A program made the translations under genes and the position numbers. A stretch of DNA of 64,000 nucleotides from Streptomyces angustmyceticus. GTDB taxonomy: Bacteria > Actinomycetota > Actinomycetes > Streptomycetales > Streptomycetaceae. The DNA is taken from the NCBI RefSeq assembly GCF_019933235.1, contig NZ_CP082945.1, positions 1,364,001-1,428,000 on the forward strand. The letters run 5' to 3'. The notes under the pieces were generated by a model. It did no database searches. It was not told where the DNA came from and saw only the letters and a program-made list of their open reading frames with translations. Position 1 is the stretch's first letter. Each line of letters begins with the position of its first letter. This document shows, in pieces, positions 37,623 through 45,490 of the stretch.

Positions 37623-38504
37623 ATGCCCCTCGTCCCGACCTCGTCGATCGTCGACTCCGCGCGTGAGGCGCGGGTCGGTGCCGCGGCGTTCAACGTCATC
37701 CATCTGGAGACCGCCGAGGCACTCGTCACCGCCGCCGAGCGCACCGACATCCCGTTGATCCTGCAGATCAGCGAGAACTGCATCCGCTATCACGGCAGCC
37801 TGCTGCCCCTCACCCGTGCCACCCTCGCCCTCGCCGAGGGCTCGACTGCCCCGATCGCGGTGCACCTCGACCACATCACCGATGCCGACCTGGTCCACCA
37901 GGGCGTCGCCGCCGGAGTGGGTTCCGTCATGGTGGACGCCTCCGCCCTTCCCTACGAACAGAACGTGGCCACCACCACCGAACTCACCTCCTGGTGCCAC
38001 GACCGTGGCGCCTACGTCGAGGCCGAACTCGGCGAAGTGGGCGGCAAGGACGGCGTCCATGCGCCGGGGGCCCGCACGGACCCGGACGAGGCGCTGGCCT
38101 TCGTCCGTGCGACCGGGGTGGATGCGCTCGCCGTGGCCGTCGGCTCGTCCCACGCGATGCATGAGCGCACGGCCGTACTGGACAAGGACCTGATCGCGGC
38201 GCTGCACACCGCGCTGCCGGTGCCGCTGGTACTGCACGGCTCGTCCGGAGTGCCCGACGACGAACTGCGGCGGGCCATCGCCGCCGGAATGACGAAGATC
38301 AATATCTCCACTCATCTGGTCTCCGTCTTCACCCGCTCGATACGGCACGCACTGGACGCCGACCCCGCACTCGTCGACTCCCGCAAGTACCTCAAGCCCG
38401 CCCGGGAGGCGGTGGCCGAGGAAGCGGCGAGGCTGTTGGGTGTGCTGGGCGCTCCGGCGACGGTCCCGGGCCAGTACGCGGCCCAGGCGCCGGCCCGGGG
38501 GTGA
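37623..38504 (+). CDS. Class II ketose-bisphosphate aldolase (GatY/KbaY/FbaA family)
   Basis: A 293-residue zinc aldolase. VHLDHITD (80-87) supplies the catalytic Asp and a zinc His. VEAELGEVGGKDG, AVGSSHAMH with a further zinc His, and LVLHGSSGVPDDELRRAI with the third His and the phosphate loop are all present. It would cleave a ketose 1,6-bisphosphate (tagatose- or fructose-type) to dihydroxyacetone phosphate and an aldehyde. The gene lies 67 bp after the SIS isomerase. No sugar kinase is adjacent, so the phosphorylation steps must come from elsewhere. Confidence 0.88.
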   Translation: MPLVPTSSIVDSAREARVGAAAFNVIHLETAEALVTAAERTDIPLILQISENCIRYHGSLLPLTRATLALAEGSTAPIAVHLDHITDADLVHQGVAAGVGSVMVDASALPYEQNVATTTELTSWCHDRGAYVEAELGEVGGKDGVHAPGARTDPDEALAFVRATGVDALAVAVGSSHAMHERTAVLDKDLIAALHTALPVPLVLHGSSGVPDDELRRAIAAGMTKINISTHLVSVFTRSIRHALDADPALVDSRKYLKPAREAVAEEAARLLGVLGAPATVPGQYAAQAPARG

Positions 38505-38703
38505 GGAGACGGCGGGCGGATCATCGCCCCGGCGGCGCTTCTTCCGCGCGGGCGGGGCGACGGCGGTCGTCACAGAGGACAGGAGGACCAGAGGGCCGGA
38601 GAGAGGGGAGGGCTTGCCGCGGTCAGCGCAGTGGAGTGCGGAGTGGAGCGGGGGTGGATCGCGAGGCCCCTACGGTGCGTCGTCGTGGCCTGCTGGGACG
38701 AAT

Positions 38704-38709
38704 TAGGCT
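38704..38709 (+). promoter_or_regulatory. -10 box of the DeoR gene, leaderless type
   Basis: TAGGCT ends exactly six bases before the ATG at 38716. There is no purine-rich ribosome site in between. Confidence 0.5.
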
Positions 38710-38715
38710 CGCGTC

Positions 38716-39519
38716 ATGAAGCGCCATGAACGGATGAACGCACTGCTCGAGCTGCTCGGCGACCGGGGCCGGGTGGATGTCGAGGAGGCGGCGACCGCGC
38801 TGGAGGTCTCGGCCGCCACCATGCGCCGCGACATGGACGCACTGGCCGAGCAGCAGTTGCTGACCCGCACCCGCGGCGGGGCGGTGCTCAGTTCGGTGGC
38901 GTACGACCTGCCCATCCGCTACAAGCACGCTCATCGGTCGGCAGAGAAGGAGGCGGTGGCGCAGGCCGCGGCGAAGCTGGTCGAGCGGGGCGACGTGGTC
39001 GGGCTGAGCGGCGGCACGACGACCACGGCGATCGCCCGGGTGCTCGCCACCCGCCCGGACTTCGCGGAGGCCGGCCCACAACCGCATCTGACGATCGTCA
39101 CCAACTCCCTCAACATCGCCAACGAGCTGGCCGTACGACCACAGATCAAGATCGTGCTCACGGGCGGGGTGGCCCACTCGCGGTCATTCGAACTGGTGGG
39201 ACCGTTCAGCGAGTTGGTGATGCAGCAGATCTCCATCGATACCGCGTTCATCGGCGCCAACGGCATGGACCCGATGATGGGGGCCACGGTGCACGACGAG
39301 GCCGAGGCCCGGGTCAACCGCCTCATGGCCGAGCGTGCCCGGCGTGCCGTGGTCGTGGCGGACTCGTCGAAGATCGGCGAGCGCTGCTTCGCCCGGGTCG
39401 GCGGCGCGGACGTCTTTGACACGTTCATCACGGACAACGGAGCGAAGGAGGCAATCCGCCGTGAGTTCACGGACCGGGGACTGAAGGTCGTGGCGGCTCG
39501 CCCACCCGTCGGCGAGTGA
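38716..39519 (+). CDS. DeoR/GlpR-family transcriptional repressor
   Basis: A 267-residue regulator. The N-terminal winged helix-turn-helix is ERMNALLELLGDRGRVDVEE and ALEVSAATMRRDMDALAEQQLL with the DeoR motif RTRGGAV (about residues 5-57). The C-terminal DeoR sensor domain has GLSGGTTTTAIARVL, TIVTNSLNIANEL, LTGG and DTAFIGANG, related to sugar-phosphate isomerases and binding a phosphosugar. It most likely controls the adjacent SIS-aldolase operon and the divergent porter through the TTTCACGCA elements. The 211-bp gap and its own promoter suggest separate transcription. Confidence 0.88.
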   Translation: MKRHERMNALLELLGDRGRVDVEEAATALEVSAATMRRDMDALAEQQLLTRTRGGAVLSSVAYDLPIRYKHAHRSAEKEAVAQAAAKLVERGDVVGLSGGTTTTAIARVLATRPDFAEAGPQPHLTIVTNSLNIANELAVRPQIKIVLTGGVAHSRSFELVGPFSELVMQQISIDTAFIGANGMDPMMGATVHDEAEARVNRLMAERARRAVVVADSSKIGERCFARVGGADVFDTFITDNGAKEAIRREFTDRGLKVVAARPPVGE

Positions 39520-40036
39520 CGCCTGAGCGCCGAGCCACCGTCAGCCCGTCCGCCTGCTGCTCCGCCTGCGTCTCTCCACGCCTTTCCACGCCTCTCCACT
39601 GCGCCGCGCTCGCTCCGGCCCCCCTTTCCGGGCAGGACGACTCGGCTCGGTCGCCGACACGGCTCCGAGGGTGGCTCGGCCCCGTCGAGCAGCTCGGCCC
39701 CCTTGAGCAACACGGCCCCGTCGAGCGACGGCCTAGTCGAGCGGCTCGGTCTCCATGAGCAACACGGCACTGTCGAGCGGTACCGCCCGGTTGCGGGGCG
39801 TGGCCCTCGCTTGGGGCTTCCGTGCGGGTGGTTCGGCCGGGAATCAGCTAGGGCCGGGTCGGTTGTGGACTCGGGCGGGGGCGGTTGCGGAAGGGTTGCC
39901 CTGATGTCGCGGGTGTGTCCCTGTGGGACCCCCGGGGCTGATTTCCCCGGGGTGCGCGTGGACAATGGGGAATGAACGTGCGAACCCGATGCGGGCTTCG
40001 CGGGGGAATCCAAGTTTTCCAGCGGGGGAGCTTACG
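39520..40036. other. Non-coding stretch with degenerate GTCGAGC repeats
   Basis: 517 bp in which I cannot support a gene. The first half is rich in CTCGGC and GTCGAGC words; the last part holds the promoter and ribosome site of the small secreted protein. Confidence 0.55.
39704..39780. repeat. Imperfect direct repeat, period 52 bp
   Basis: TGAGCAACACGGC occurs at 39704-39716 and 39756-39768, each followed three bases later by GTCGAGCG. Confidence 0.7.
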
Positions 40037-40348
40037 GTGCGGAAGATCATGGCGATAGCGCTGGCGGCGGTGGCCTGCAGCGCCACTTTGACCATCACCA
40101 GCGCCTCCACCGCTGCGGCGGCGGAACGGGCGCCACACTGCGTGGTGGTGCGGAAGTACTTCAACAAGGGGCACCAGCGCTACGTCCGGCTGACGAATCT
40201 GTGCAGCCGGCGGACCGCGTGCTTCACCATCGTCGTGCCGCACCAGCGCGACCCCCACGGCAGCCTTCCCAAAGGCGCGACGAAGGACGTCCGGTACGGC
40301 ACGACCTGGACGTCGCGGGCCCTGTTCGTGAAGAACAGTTCCTGCTGA
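40037..40348 (+). CDS. Small secreted protein with four mature cysteines
   Basis: The 103-residue precursor starts at GTG 40037, six bases after GGGGGAG. Residues 1-32 form a signal peptide (VRKIMAIALAAVACS, ending around STAAAAE). The mature part of about 70 residues is basic and has four cysteines, one of them the C-terminal residue (NSSC), suggesting two disulfides. I do not recognise the family. Small exported cysteine proteins of this kind include inhibitors, matrix components and antimicrobial factors, but nothing here decides between them. It stands alone, convergent with a TetR gene. Confidence 0.7.
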   Translation: MRKIMAIALAAVACSATLTITSASTAAAAERAPHCVVVRKYFNKGHQRYVRLTNLCSRRTACFTIVVPHQRDPHGSLPKGATKDVRYGTTWTSRALFVKNSSC

Positions 40349-40410
40349 GCGGTCGGCGTCAGCACGCCGGGGCGTAACGATTCGCGGGACCGCGACCCCG
40401 CCGGGGCGGG

Positions 40411-41028
40411 TCAGGCACGTACGGCGACTCCGTCCAGCACCATGGAGAGGTACTGGCGGGCGATCTCCTCGGGGCTGTGCTGCCCACCGGGCCGGTACCA
40501 GCTCGCCGCGACCCAGACGGTGTCGCGGACGAAGCGGTAGGTGAGCCGGATGTCGAGGTCGGCCCGGAAGACTCCGTCGGCGACACCTCGCTCCAGCGTG
40601 CCCAGCCAGGCCCTTTCGAACTTCTGCTGCGAGTCCGCGAGGTAGCCGAAGCGGGGCTGGGCGGTGAGGTGCCTGGCCTCCTTCTGGTAGATGGCGACGG
40701 CCGCGCGGTGCCGGTCGATCTCCCGGAAGGACTCGGTGACCAGGGCTTCGATGGTCTCCCTGGGGCCGAGGCGGGCGGCGAGCACGGCGTCGTAGCCGTC
40801 CCACAGCTCGGTCAGGAAGCTGGAGAGGATCTCGTCCAGCATCGATTCCTTGGAATCGAAGTGGTAGTAGAGGCTGCCCGCGAGCATCCCGGCCTCGTCC
40901 GCGATGCGGCGGACGGTGGTGGCGTTGTAGCCGTGTGCGGCGAAGACCTCCGCCGCGATGTTGAGGATTTCGCGGCGGCGCTCCGGTGACGCGTTCGCGG
41001 TCGTCGGCTTCTTCTTGGCGGCTGGCAC
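40411..41028 (-). CDS. TetR-family regulator resembling KstR2
   Basis: A 205-residue TetR repressor. The DNA-binding domain is REILNIAAEVFAAHGYNATTVRRIADEAGMLAGSLYYHF. The ligand domain follows the mycobacterial KstR2 pattern as I recall it: SFREIDRHRAAVAIYQKEARHLTAQPRFGYL, then LDIRLTYRFVRDTVWVAASWYRPGG and the final ARQYLSMVLDG. KstR2 senses a CoA-thioester from steroid-ring breakdown, so an acyl-CoA-type ligand is a reasonable guess. The start is probably GTG 41028 (VPAAKKKPTTAN), with a GACAAT hexamer six bases upstream. It is divergent from a FUSC membrane protein gene. Confidence 0.82.
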   Translation of the reverse strand: MPAAKKKPTTANASPERRREILNIAAEVFAAHGYNATTVRRIADEAGMLAGSLYYHFDSKESMLDEILSSFLTELWDGYDAVLAARLGPRETIEALVTESFREIDRHRAAVAIYQKEARHLTAQPRFGYLADSQQKFERAWLGTLERGVADGVFRADLDIRLTYRFVRDTVWVAASWYRPGGQHSPEEIARQYLSMVLDGVAVRA

Positions 41029-41199
41029 CTGAATATTGTCGCCCCGCCCTTGCCCGCCTCCGGCCACCCGGGCACTCGCCCAACCGCTGCCCCTGTGACC
41101 TCCCCCGGCCGGCCCTTCCTGCTGCTCCCTCGCCCCGCAGGCCCTTCCCGCTGCTCCTCCATTCAGCAGGCCCCGGTGCCGCCACACGCCGCTCGCATA

Positions 41200-41221
41200 T
41201 TTCACTAGTAAAACACCTGTT
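41200..41221. promoter_or_regulatory. Operator candidates between the KstR2-like and FUSC genes
   Basis: An imperfect palindrome centred on ACTAGT (TTTCACTAGTAAAA, 41200-41213) and AACA-CC-TGTT (41212-41221), 13-34 bases before the FUSC start, in an A/T-rich patch that also holds a TAATCT -10-like box (41221-41226). Confidence 0.45.
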
Positions 41222-41233
41222 AATCTTTTCTCC

Positions 41234-43171
41234 ATGGGGAAGCATGCCAGGCCGTCCGGGAAGAGCGCGGGCGCCGTGCCGGGAAGTGGGGTGCGGGTCA
41301 GACCGCTGCCCGTCAGGAGCAGCGTGCGGCTGCGTAAGCCGGTCGACATTTGGCACAAGCCGGCGCTCAGTGCGGTGGTGGCGCTGGCGATTCCGGATCT
41401 CGTGCTCTTCGGGCTGGGGCGGCTGGATCTGGTCCTTTACACCTCGGCCGGGGCGATGTGCGCCCTGTATGCGCACGGTCTGCCGTACGCCGCCCGCGCT
41501 CGCACGCTGATGTGGGTGGTGCTCGGCATGGTCGCGAGCCTCGGTATCGCGCTGACCGCCGCCTCGCTGACCACGTCGGCCGTGTTGCTCGTCGTGCTCG
41601 CTTCGCTGATGTCCGCGGTCCACAAGATGGTGTGCGATGCGACGCGTATCGGTCCGCCGGCGAACGTCATCCTGACGTTCATCACGGCCTCGGCCTTCTT
41701 CGTGCCGCAGCACCTCGGCGAGGTACCCCTGCATCTGGCGCTGGCCCTCGGTACCGGAGGGCTCGCCTGGCTGGTCTGCATGGCACCGGCGCTGATACGC
41801 CCGCAGGGGCCGGAGCGGATCGCCGTGGCCCGCGCGCTGGAGGCCGCGGCGGGGCTGCTGCGTACCGAAGCAGGACCCGGCGGCGGGGTGGGACCGGCCG
41901 GTGGCGAGCCCGCCGGTGTGGCGCAGGCGCGGCATGCCGCTGCGGCCGCGGTGAATGCCGCCTGGCACACGTTGTTCCTGGTCCCGGCGCGTAACCCGGC
42001 CAGGGCCGTCGCGCGAGCCGGGCTCGAACGCCTGCTGGTGCGGGCCGAATCGGCGCTGGGGCACGACGGATGGTCCGCGGCGGGTGAAGCCGAGCGGCTC
42101 GGCTCCTGGGCGCGGGAGGTGCGGAGCGGGCGGCCGCTGCCCCGGGTGGTGCTCTCGGACGAGCAGGCGGCGGAGTTGGCGGGCGTCGCCGAAGAGACGC
42201 GGGAGCCGCGGCGGCCCGCGCCCGGCCGGCCGTACGGGGTGCGGGCGGTGCTCGCCCGGCTGGCGCCCGGGTCACCGCTGTTGCCCATCGGGGCGCGGGT
42301 CGCCGTGGGGTGTGTGGTGGCGGGCTGGGTGTCGATGGCGGTCGGCGTCGGGCATCCGTATTGGGCCGTGGTCACCGCGGCCTCGATCTATCAGGCCAAC
42401 ACCACGCTCTCCTGGCAGCGGGCGCTGCAGCGGACCCTCGGCAACCTGTTCGGCCTGCTGCTCTACACGGCGCTGCTGCCGCTGATGCACCTCGGGGAGC
42501 TCGCGATGATCGCGCTGGCGCTGGCCTTCCAGCTCGGGGCCGAGGCGTGCATCACCCGCAATTACTGGCTCGGCTCGGTGTGTGTCACGCCGATGGCGCT
42601 GCTGCTGACCGAGTTCGGCCGGCGAACGCCGGCCGGCACGCTGGTCGCCGACCGCTGGATCGACACCGTGGTGGGCGCGGTGGTGGGGCTGGCCTGCTGC
42701 GTCCTGGTCACCAACCGGCGGGCCGCCGACCGCATCGAAGCCGCCCTGGGCCGGGTCGAGGCTGCGGAGGCCGTCGCCGCGCGGCTGCTGACGACGGGGG
42801 CCACGCCGGCAGCGGACGGGGGCCGGGAGATCGGCTGCGTTCCGGAGACCAGCACCGGCCACACCCCGGAGACCGGCGGCACCCCGGAAGCCGGCTGGGC
42901 CAGGGAAACCGGCTACGCCCCCGAGACCAACCGGGCCACCGAGCCCAGCCGGGCCCTGGAGGTCGTCTGGGCACGTGACCGGCTGGCCGGGTGTCTGGTC
43001 GAGTTGCGGGAAGCCGTAGAGGTGGCGAGCGGTGAGTGGTGGCAGCGGGCGCTGCCCGAGGAGCGGATCGCGCGTGCCGAGCAGCGGGGGCACCGGGCCC
43101 TGGCCGGGTTGGTACGACAGTCCCCGGAGCCGGGACCGGCTCCGGTCCCGGCGCCGGTCCCGGTCGGCTGA
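41234..43171 (+). CDS. FUSC-family membrane protein with repetitive C-terminal linker
   Basis: A 645-residue protein with two membrane blocks (about residues 40-190 and 355-505) and a cytoplasmic helical region between them. The second block contains GHPYWAVVTAASIYQANTTLSWQRALQRTLGNLFGLLLY, the typical FUSC core. After residue 530 there is a low-complexity stretch with PET/PEA repeats (ETSTGHTPETGGTPEA and similar), then a short helical end and a proline-valine tail. Exporter-like function is plausible but unproven. It is divergent from the KstR2-like repressor, with operator-like sequences just upstream of its start, so repression by that TetR protein is likely. Confidence 0.78.
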   Translation: MGKHARPSGKSAGAVPGSGVRVRPLPVRSSVRLRKPVDIWHKPALSAVVALAIPDLVLFGLGRLDLVLYTSAGAMCALYAHGLPYAARARTLMWVVLGMVASLGIALTAASLTTSAVLLVVLASLMSAVHKMVCDATRIGPPANVILTFITASAFFVPQHLGEVPLHLALALGTGGLAWLVCMAPALIRPQGPERIAVARALEAAAGLLRTEAGPGGGVGPAGGEPAGVAQARHAAAAAVNAAWHTLFLVPARNPARAVARAGLERLLVRAESALGHDGWSAAGEAERLGSWAREVRSGRPLPRVVLSDEQAAELAGVAEETREPRRPAPGRPYGVRAVLARLAPGSPLLPIGARVAVGCVVAGWVSMAVGVGHPYWAVVTAASIYQANTTLSWQRALQRTLGNLFGLLLYTALLPLMHLGELAMIALALAFQLGAEACITRNYWLGSVCVTPMALLLTEFGRRTPAGTLVADRWIDTVVGAVVGLACCVLVTNRRAADRIEAALGRVEAAEAVAARLLTTGATPAADGGREIGCVPETSTGHTPETGGTPEAGWARETGYAPETNRATEPSRALEVVWARDRLAGCLVELREAVEVASGEWWQRALPEERIARAEQRGHRALAGLVRQSPEPGPAPVPAPVPVG

Positions 43172-43247
43172 CCCGCGTGCCCGCCCGGCGCGGCGGCAGG
43201 AACGGCGGCAGGCACAATTGAGGGATGTGGCCGAGAGGAGTGTGCGG

Positions 43248-43754
43248 GTGACCGAGGACATCGTCGCGGGGGTGCTGCGCCAGTGGCAGCAGGTGCACCC
43301 CGGGCTGGACACCGGCCCGATGGCGGTGATCGGACGGCTCAACCGCTGTTCCGCACTGCTGCAGCAGGCGTCCGATGCGCCCCTGCGGAAGGCCGGACTC
43401 ACCCGTCCCGAGTTCGACATCCTCGGCACCTTGCGCCGGATGGACCGTGAGGTGACCCCCGGGCGGGTGGTCCGCGAGACCTTTGCGTCCGGTGCCGCGG
43501 TGACCAAGCGCGTACGGCAACTGGAGGAGCGCGGGCTGATCGCCCGCCGCCCCGACGACCGGGACCGCCGCGTCGCGCACCTCTCGCTCACCGAGGAGGG
43601 GCGGGAGACCATCGACCGGCTGCTGCCCGAACAGCTGCGGTACGAGGCAGCGCTGCTCGACGGCATCGGCGATCAGCGGCAGGAGGAACTCTCCGCGGCG
43701 CTGGGCGAGTTGCTGGTGGTGCTGGAGGGACGGCTCGGAAGCCTGATGGAGTAG
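43248..43754 (+). CDS. MarR-family transcriptional regulator
   Basis: A 168-residue MarR protein: helix bundle (QQVHPGLDTGPMAVIGRLNRCSALLQQ), winged helix-turn-helix with LTRPEFDILGTLRRMDREVTPG and GAAVTKRVRQLEERGLIARRPDDRDRRVAHLSLTEEG, then the dimerisation helices. Two GTG codons compete: GTG 43248 has GAGAGGAG seven bases upstream and is preferred; GTG 43242 is too close to it. The gene follows the FUSC gene by 76 bp in the same direction, so it may be co-transcribed and take part in the same export response. Confidence 0.82.
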   Translation: MTEDIVAGVLRQWQQVHPGLDTGPMAVIGRLNRCSALLQQASDAPLRKAGLTRPEFDILGTLRRMDREVTPGRVVRETFASGAAVTKRVRQLEERGLIARRPDDRDRRVAHLSLTEEGRETIDRLLPEQLRYEAALLDGIGDQRQEELSAALGELLVVLEGRLGSLME

Positions 43755-43903
43755 GGACGGCAAGCCGGGGGTGAGGGGAACCTCGGGCCGCCCCCTGCAT
43801 CAACCGGCGTTCCCCACCCCACCCCTTCACCAACGCCCCCTTCCCCCATCACGGACGCCCCCACCCTCAGCCCCTCACGCGGTACGCGCCCCGGCGTCCG
43901 CCC

Positions 43904-45094
43904 TCACGGCTCCAGGCGGGCGATCCGGCCCCGTTCGCCCGCGGCCCAGCAGCCCAGGTCGGGGGCGCAGTCGACGGTGTCGTACGAACCGCGGTCGAAG
44001 GTGTGCCAGGTGCGGCCGCCGTCGAGGGTGAGGTCGCTGCCGGACGGGCCGACCGCTAGGGCGAGGTGCCGGGAGTGCGGGAGCCAGACGGCGCCGGAGC
44101 GGTAGGCGTTGGGGGGTGCGGCGGCCGGGGTCCAGGTCGTGCCGCCGTCGTCGCTGACGGCGGCGGCGCGGGGCGAGGGCTGCCCGGGGCGGTAGTCGCC
44201 GCCGACGGCGAGGCCGTGGAGGCGGTCGCGGAAGGCGAGCGCGAAGACGCCGCGGGCCGGGTCGCCCGCGGGCAGCGGGGTGTCGGTGGCGGACCAGGTG
44301 CGACCGCGGTCGGTGGTGTGCAGGACGCGGGCGGTGGCCGCGCCACCGGTCGCGATCCAGGCGTCACGGCTGCCGGTGGAGACCAGGCACTGGCCGCTGG
44401 CGGCGAAGGCGGCCTCGCCCTGCTGGGCCGACGGCATGCCCGTCGACGGGAGTACGCGCCAACTGCGGCCGCCGTCAGCCGTGGACAGGATGCGGTACCT
44501 GCCGTCGACGGGGTCGCCGAGGGCGATGCCGTGCCGCCGGTCGAAGAAGGTCAGACAGTCGTAGAAGGCGCGGGGGTCGGTGTTGCGGAAGCTTTCGGTC
44601 CAGGTGGCGCCGGCGTCGTCGGTGCGGAAGACGCGCGAGGCCACGCCCTCGCCGATCGCGAGGACGACCGCGCGGCGGGCGTCGAACGCCTCGATGTCGC
44701 GGAACTCCAGCGCCCCGGCGCCGGGTGGCGAGACGTCGCTCCAGTGCTTGCCGCCGTCGTGGCTGCGCAGCACGGTGCCCGCCGTGCCGGCGACCCAGGC
44801 GGTCGTCCGGCTCACGGCCGCGAGACCGCGGAAGCGGGCGGTGCTGCCGCTGTCCTTGAGCCGCCAGCCGGCATGCGGGGTGCTGAGTACGGCCGCCGAT
44901 GCCGGCTCACCCGCCCGAGTCGGTGCCGCCGCCGGCGAACCCGGCCGGGCCGCGGCCGCCGGCCCGGCCGCCATCGTGGCGAGCACCGCCGCTCCTGCCG
45001 CCATGGCCGCCCCACGGCGAGCCCTGCGGGTACGTGACGCCTGCTCGGCCTCCCGGTCCGAGCCCCTGCCCAACAAGCGCCCGTTGCGCCGCAT
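43904..45094 (-). CDS. Secreted Asp-box (BNR/sialidase-like) beta-propeller protein
   Basis: The 396-residue precursor has an arginine-rich N-region and a hydrophobic core ending AAGPAAAA near residue 48. The mature part carries six Asp-box repeats (S/TxDxGxTW type): SHDGGKHW, TDDAGATW, TADGGRSW, TTDRGRTW, SDDGGTTW and TLDGGRTW. This gives a six-bladed propeller. The sialidase arginine triad and catalytic FRIP motif are not evident, so it is probably a binding or scaffold protein; related proteins are often loosely annotated as oxidoreductases or photosystem-assembly-like. ATG 45094 is used; GTG 45103 is an alternative. Confidence 0.72.
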   Translation of the reverse strand: MRRNGRLLGRGSDREAEQASRTRRARRGAAMAAGAAVLATMAAGPAAAARPGSPAAAPTRAGEPASAAVLSTPHAGWRLKDSGSTARFRGLAAVSRTTAWVAGTAGTVLRSHDGGKHWSDVSPPGAGALEFRDIEAFDARRAVVLAIGEGVASRVFRTDDAGATWTESFRNTDPRAFYDCLTFFDRRHGIALGDPVDGRYRILSTADGGRSWRVLPSTGMPSAQQGEAAFAASGQCLVSTGSRDAWIATGGAATARVLHTTDRGRTWSATDTPLPAGDPARGVFALAFRDRLHGLAVGGDYRPGQPSPRAAAVSDDGGTTWTPAAAPPNAYRSGAVWLPHSRHLALAVGPSGSDLTLDGGRTWHTFDRGSYDTVDCAPDLGCWAAGERGRIARLEP

Positions 45095-45490
45095 TCGCCC
45101 CACCCCGCTCCGGTTGTGGGCTGGAAGCTAGCCCAGCCCGACCGCGCCGTCCAGCCCCCCGGCCCGCCACCGCAGCGGCCACCACCCATCGCACCACCCG
45201 CCCCACCCCCGATGGCCTTCCGACAACGAGCCCGTCGACGGCTCGCGGCACACCTGACGCTCCATCACTTGGACCGATTCGCAGCCGATCCCGCCTCCGC
45301 GCGCACAGCAAAGAGGGCATATACGTACATTCAAAGGCCCGTGATGCAGGTCACGCAGGAATTCAATGCACCTGGCGCGATGACCTGTGCGTCCTAGTGG
45401 CCAAAGGCCCAATCAATCGCCTGAAGGCCCAGCCGAACCGTCTCGTGGCCGCGGGCGCAGCGAACCGCATCGAATACAAGGGAGCCGGCG
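45095..45490. other. Intergenic region upstream of the first SsgA-like gene
   Basis: 396 bp without a supportable gene. It becomes relatively A/T-rich after 45310 and carries a Crp-type site at 45341-45354. The start of the Asp-box protein gene lies at its left end. Confidence 0.55.
45341..45354. promoter_or_regulatory. Crp-type binding site upstream of the SsgA-like gene
   Basis: GTGATGCAGGTCAC fits both GTGA-N6-TCAC and the streptomycete Crp pattern GTG-N6-GNCAC, 136 bases before the start codon. The older BldD pattern AGTGA...TCAC is a weaker match. Confidence 0.5.

Noticed and set aside
41234..43171. Treating the PET/PEA repeat segment of the second FUSC protein as a frameshift or insertion
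   Set aside because: The frame continues into a normal helical end with typical codon use, so it is better explained as a low-complexity linker.
43904..45094. Calling the Asp-box protein a sialidase
   Set aside because: Asp boxes alone define the fold; the arginine triad, FRIP motif and catalytic Tyr/Glu pair could not be identified.
45341..45354. Reading the GTGA-N6-TCAC element as a BldD site
   Set aside because: The flanking A and C of the BldD pattern are missing, while the Crp pattern GTG-N6-GNCAC fits exactly; BldD is not excluded but is the weaker reading.
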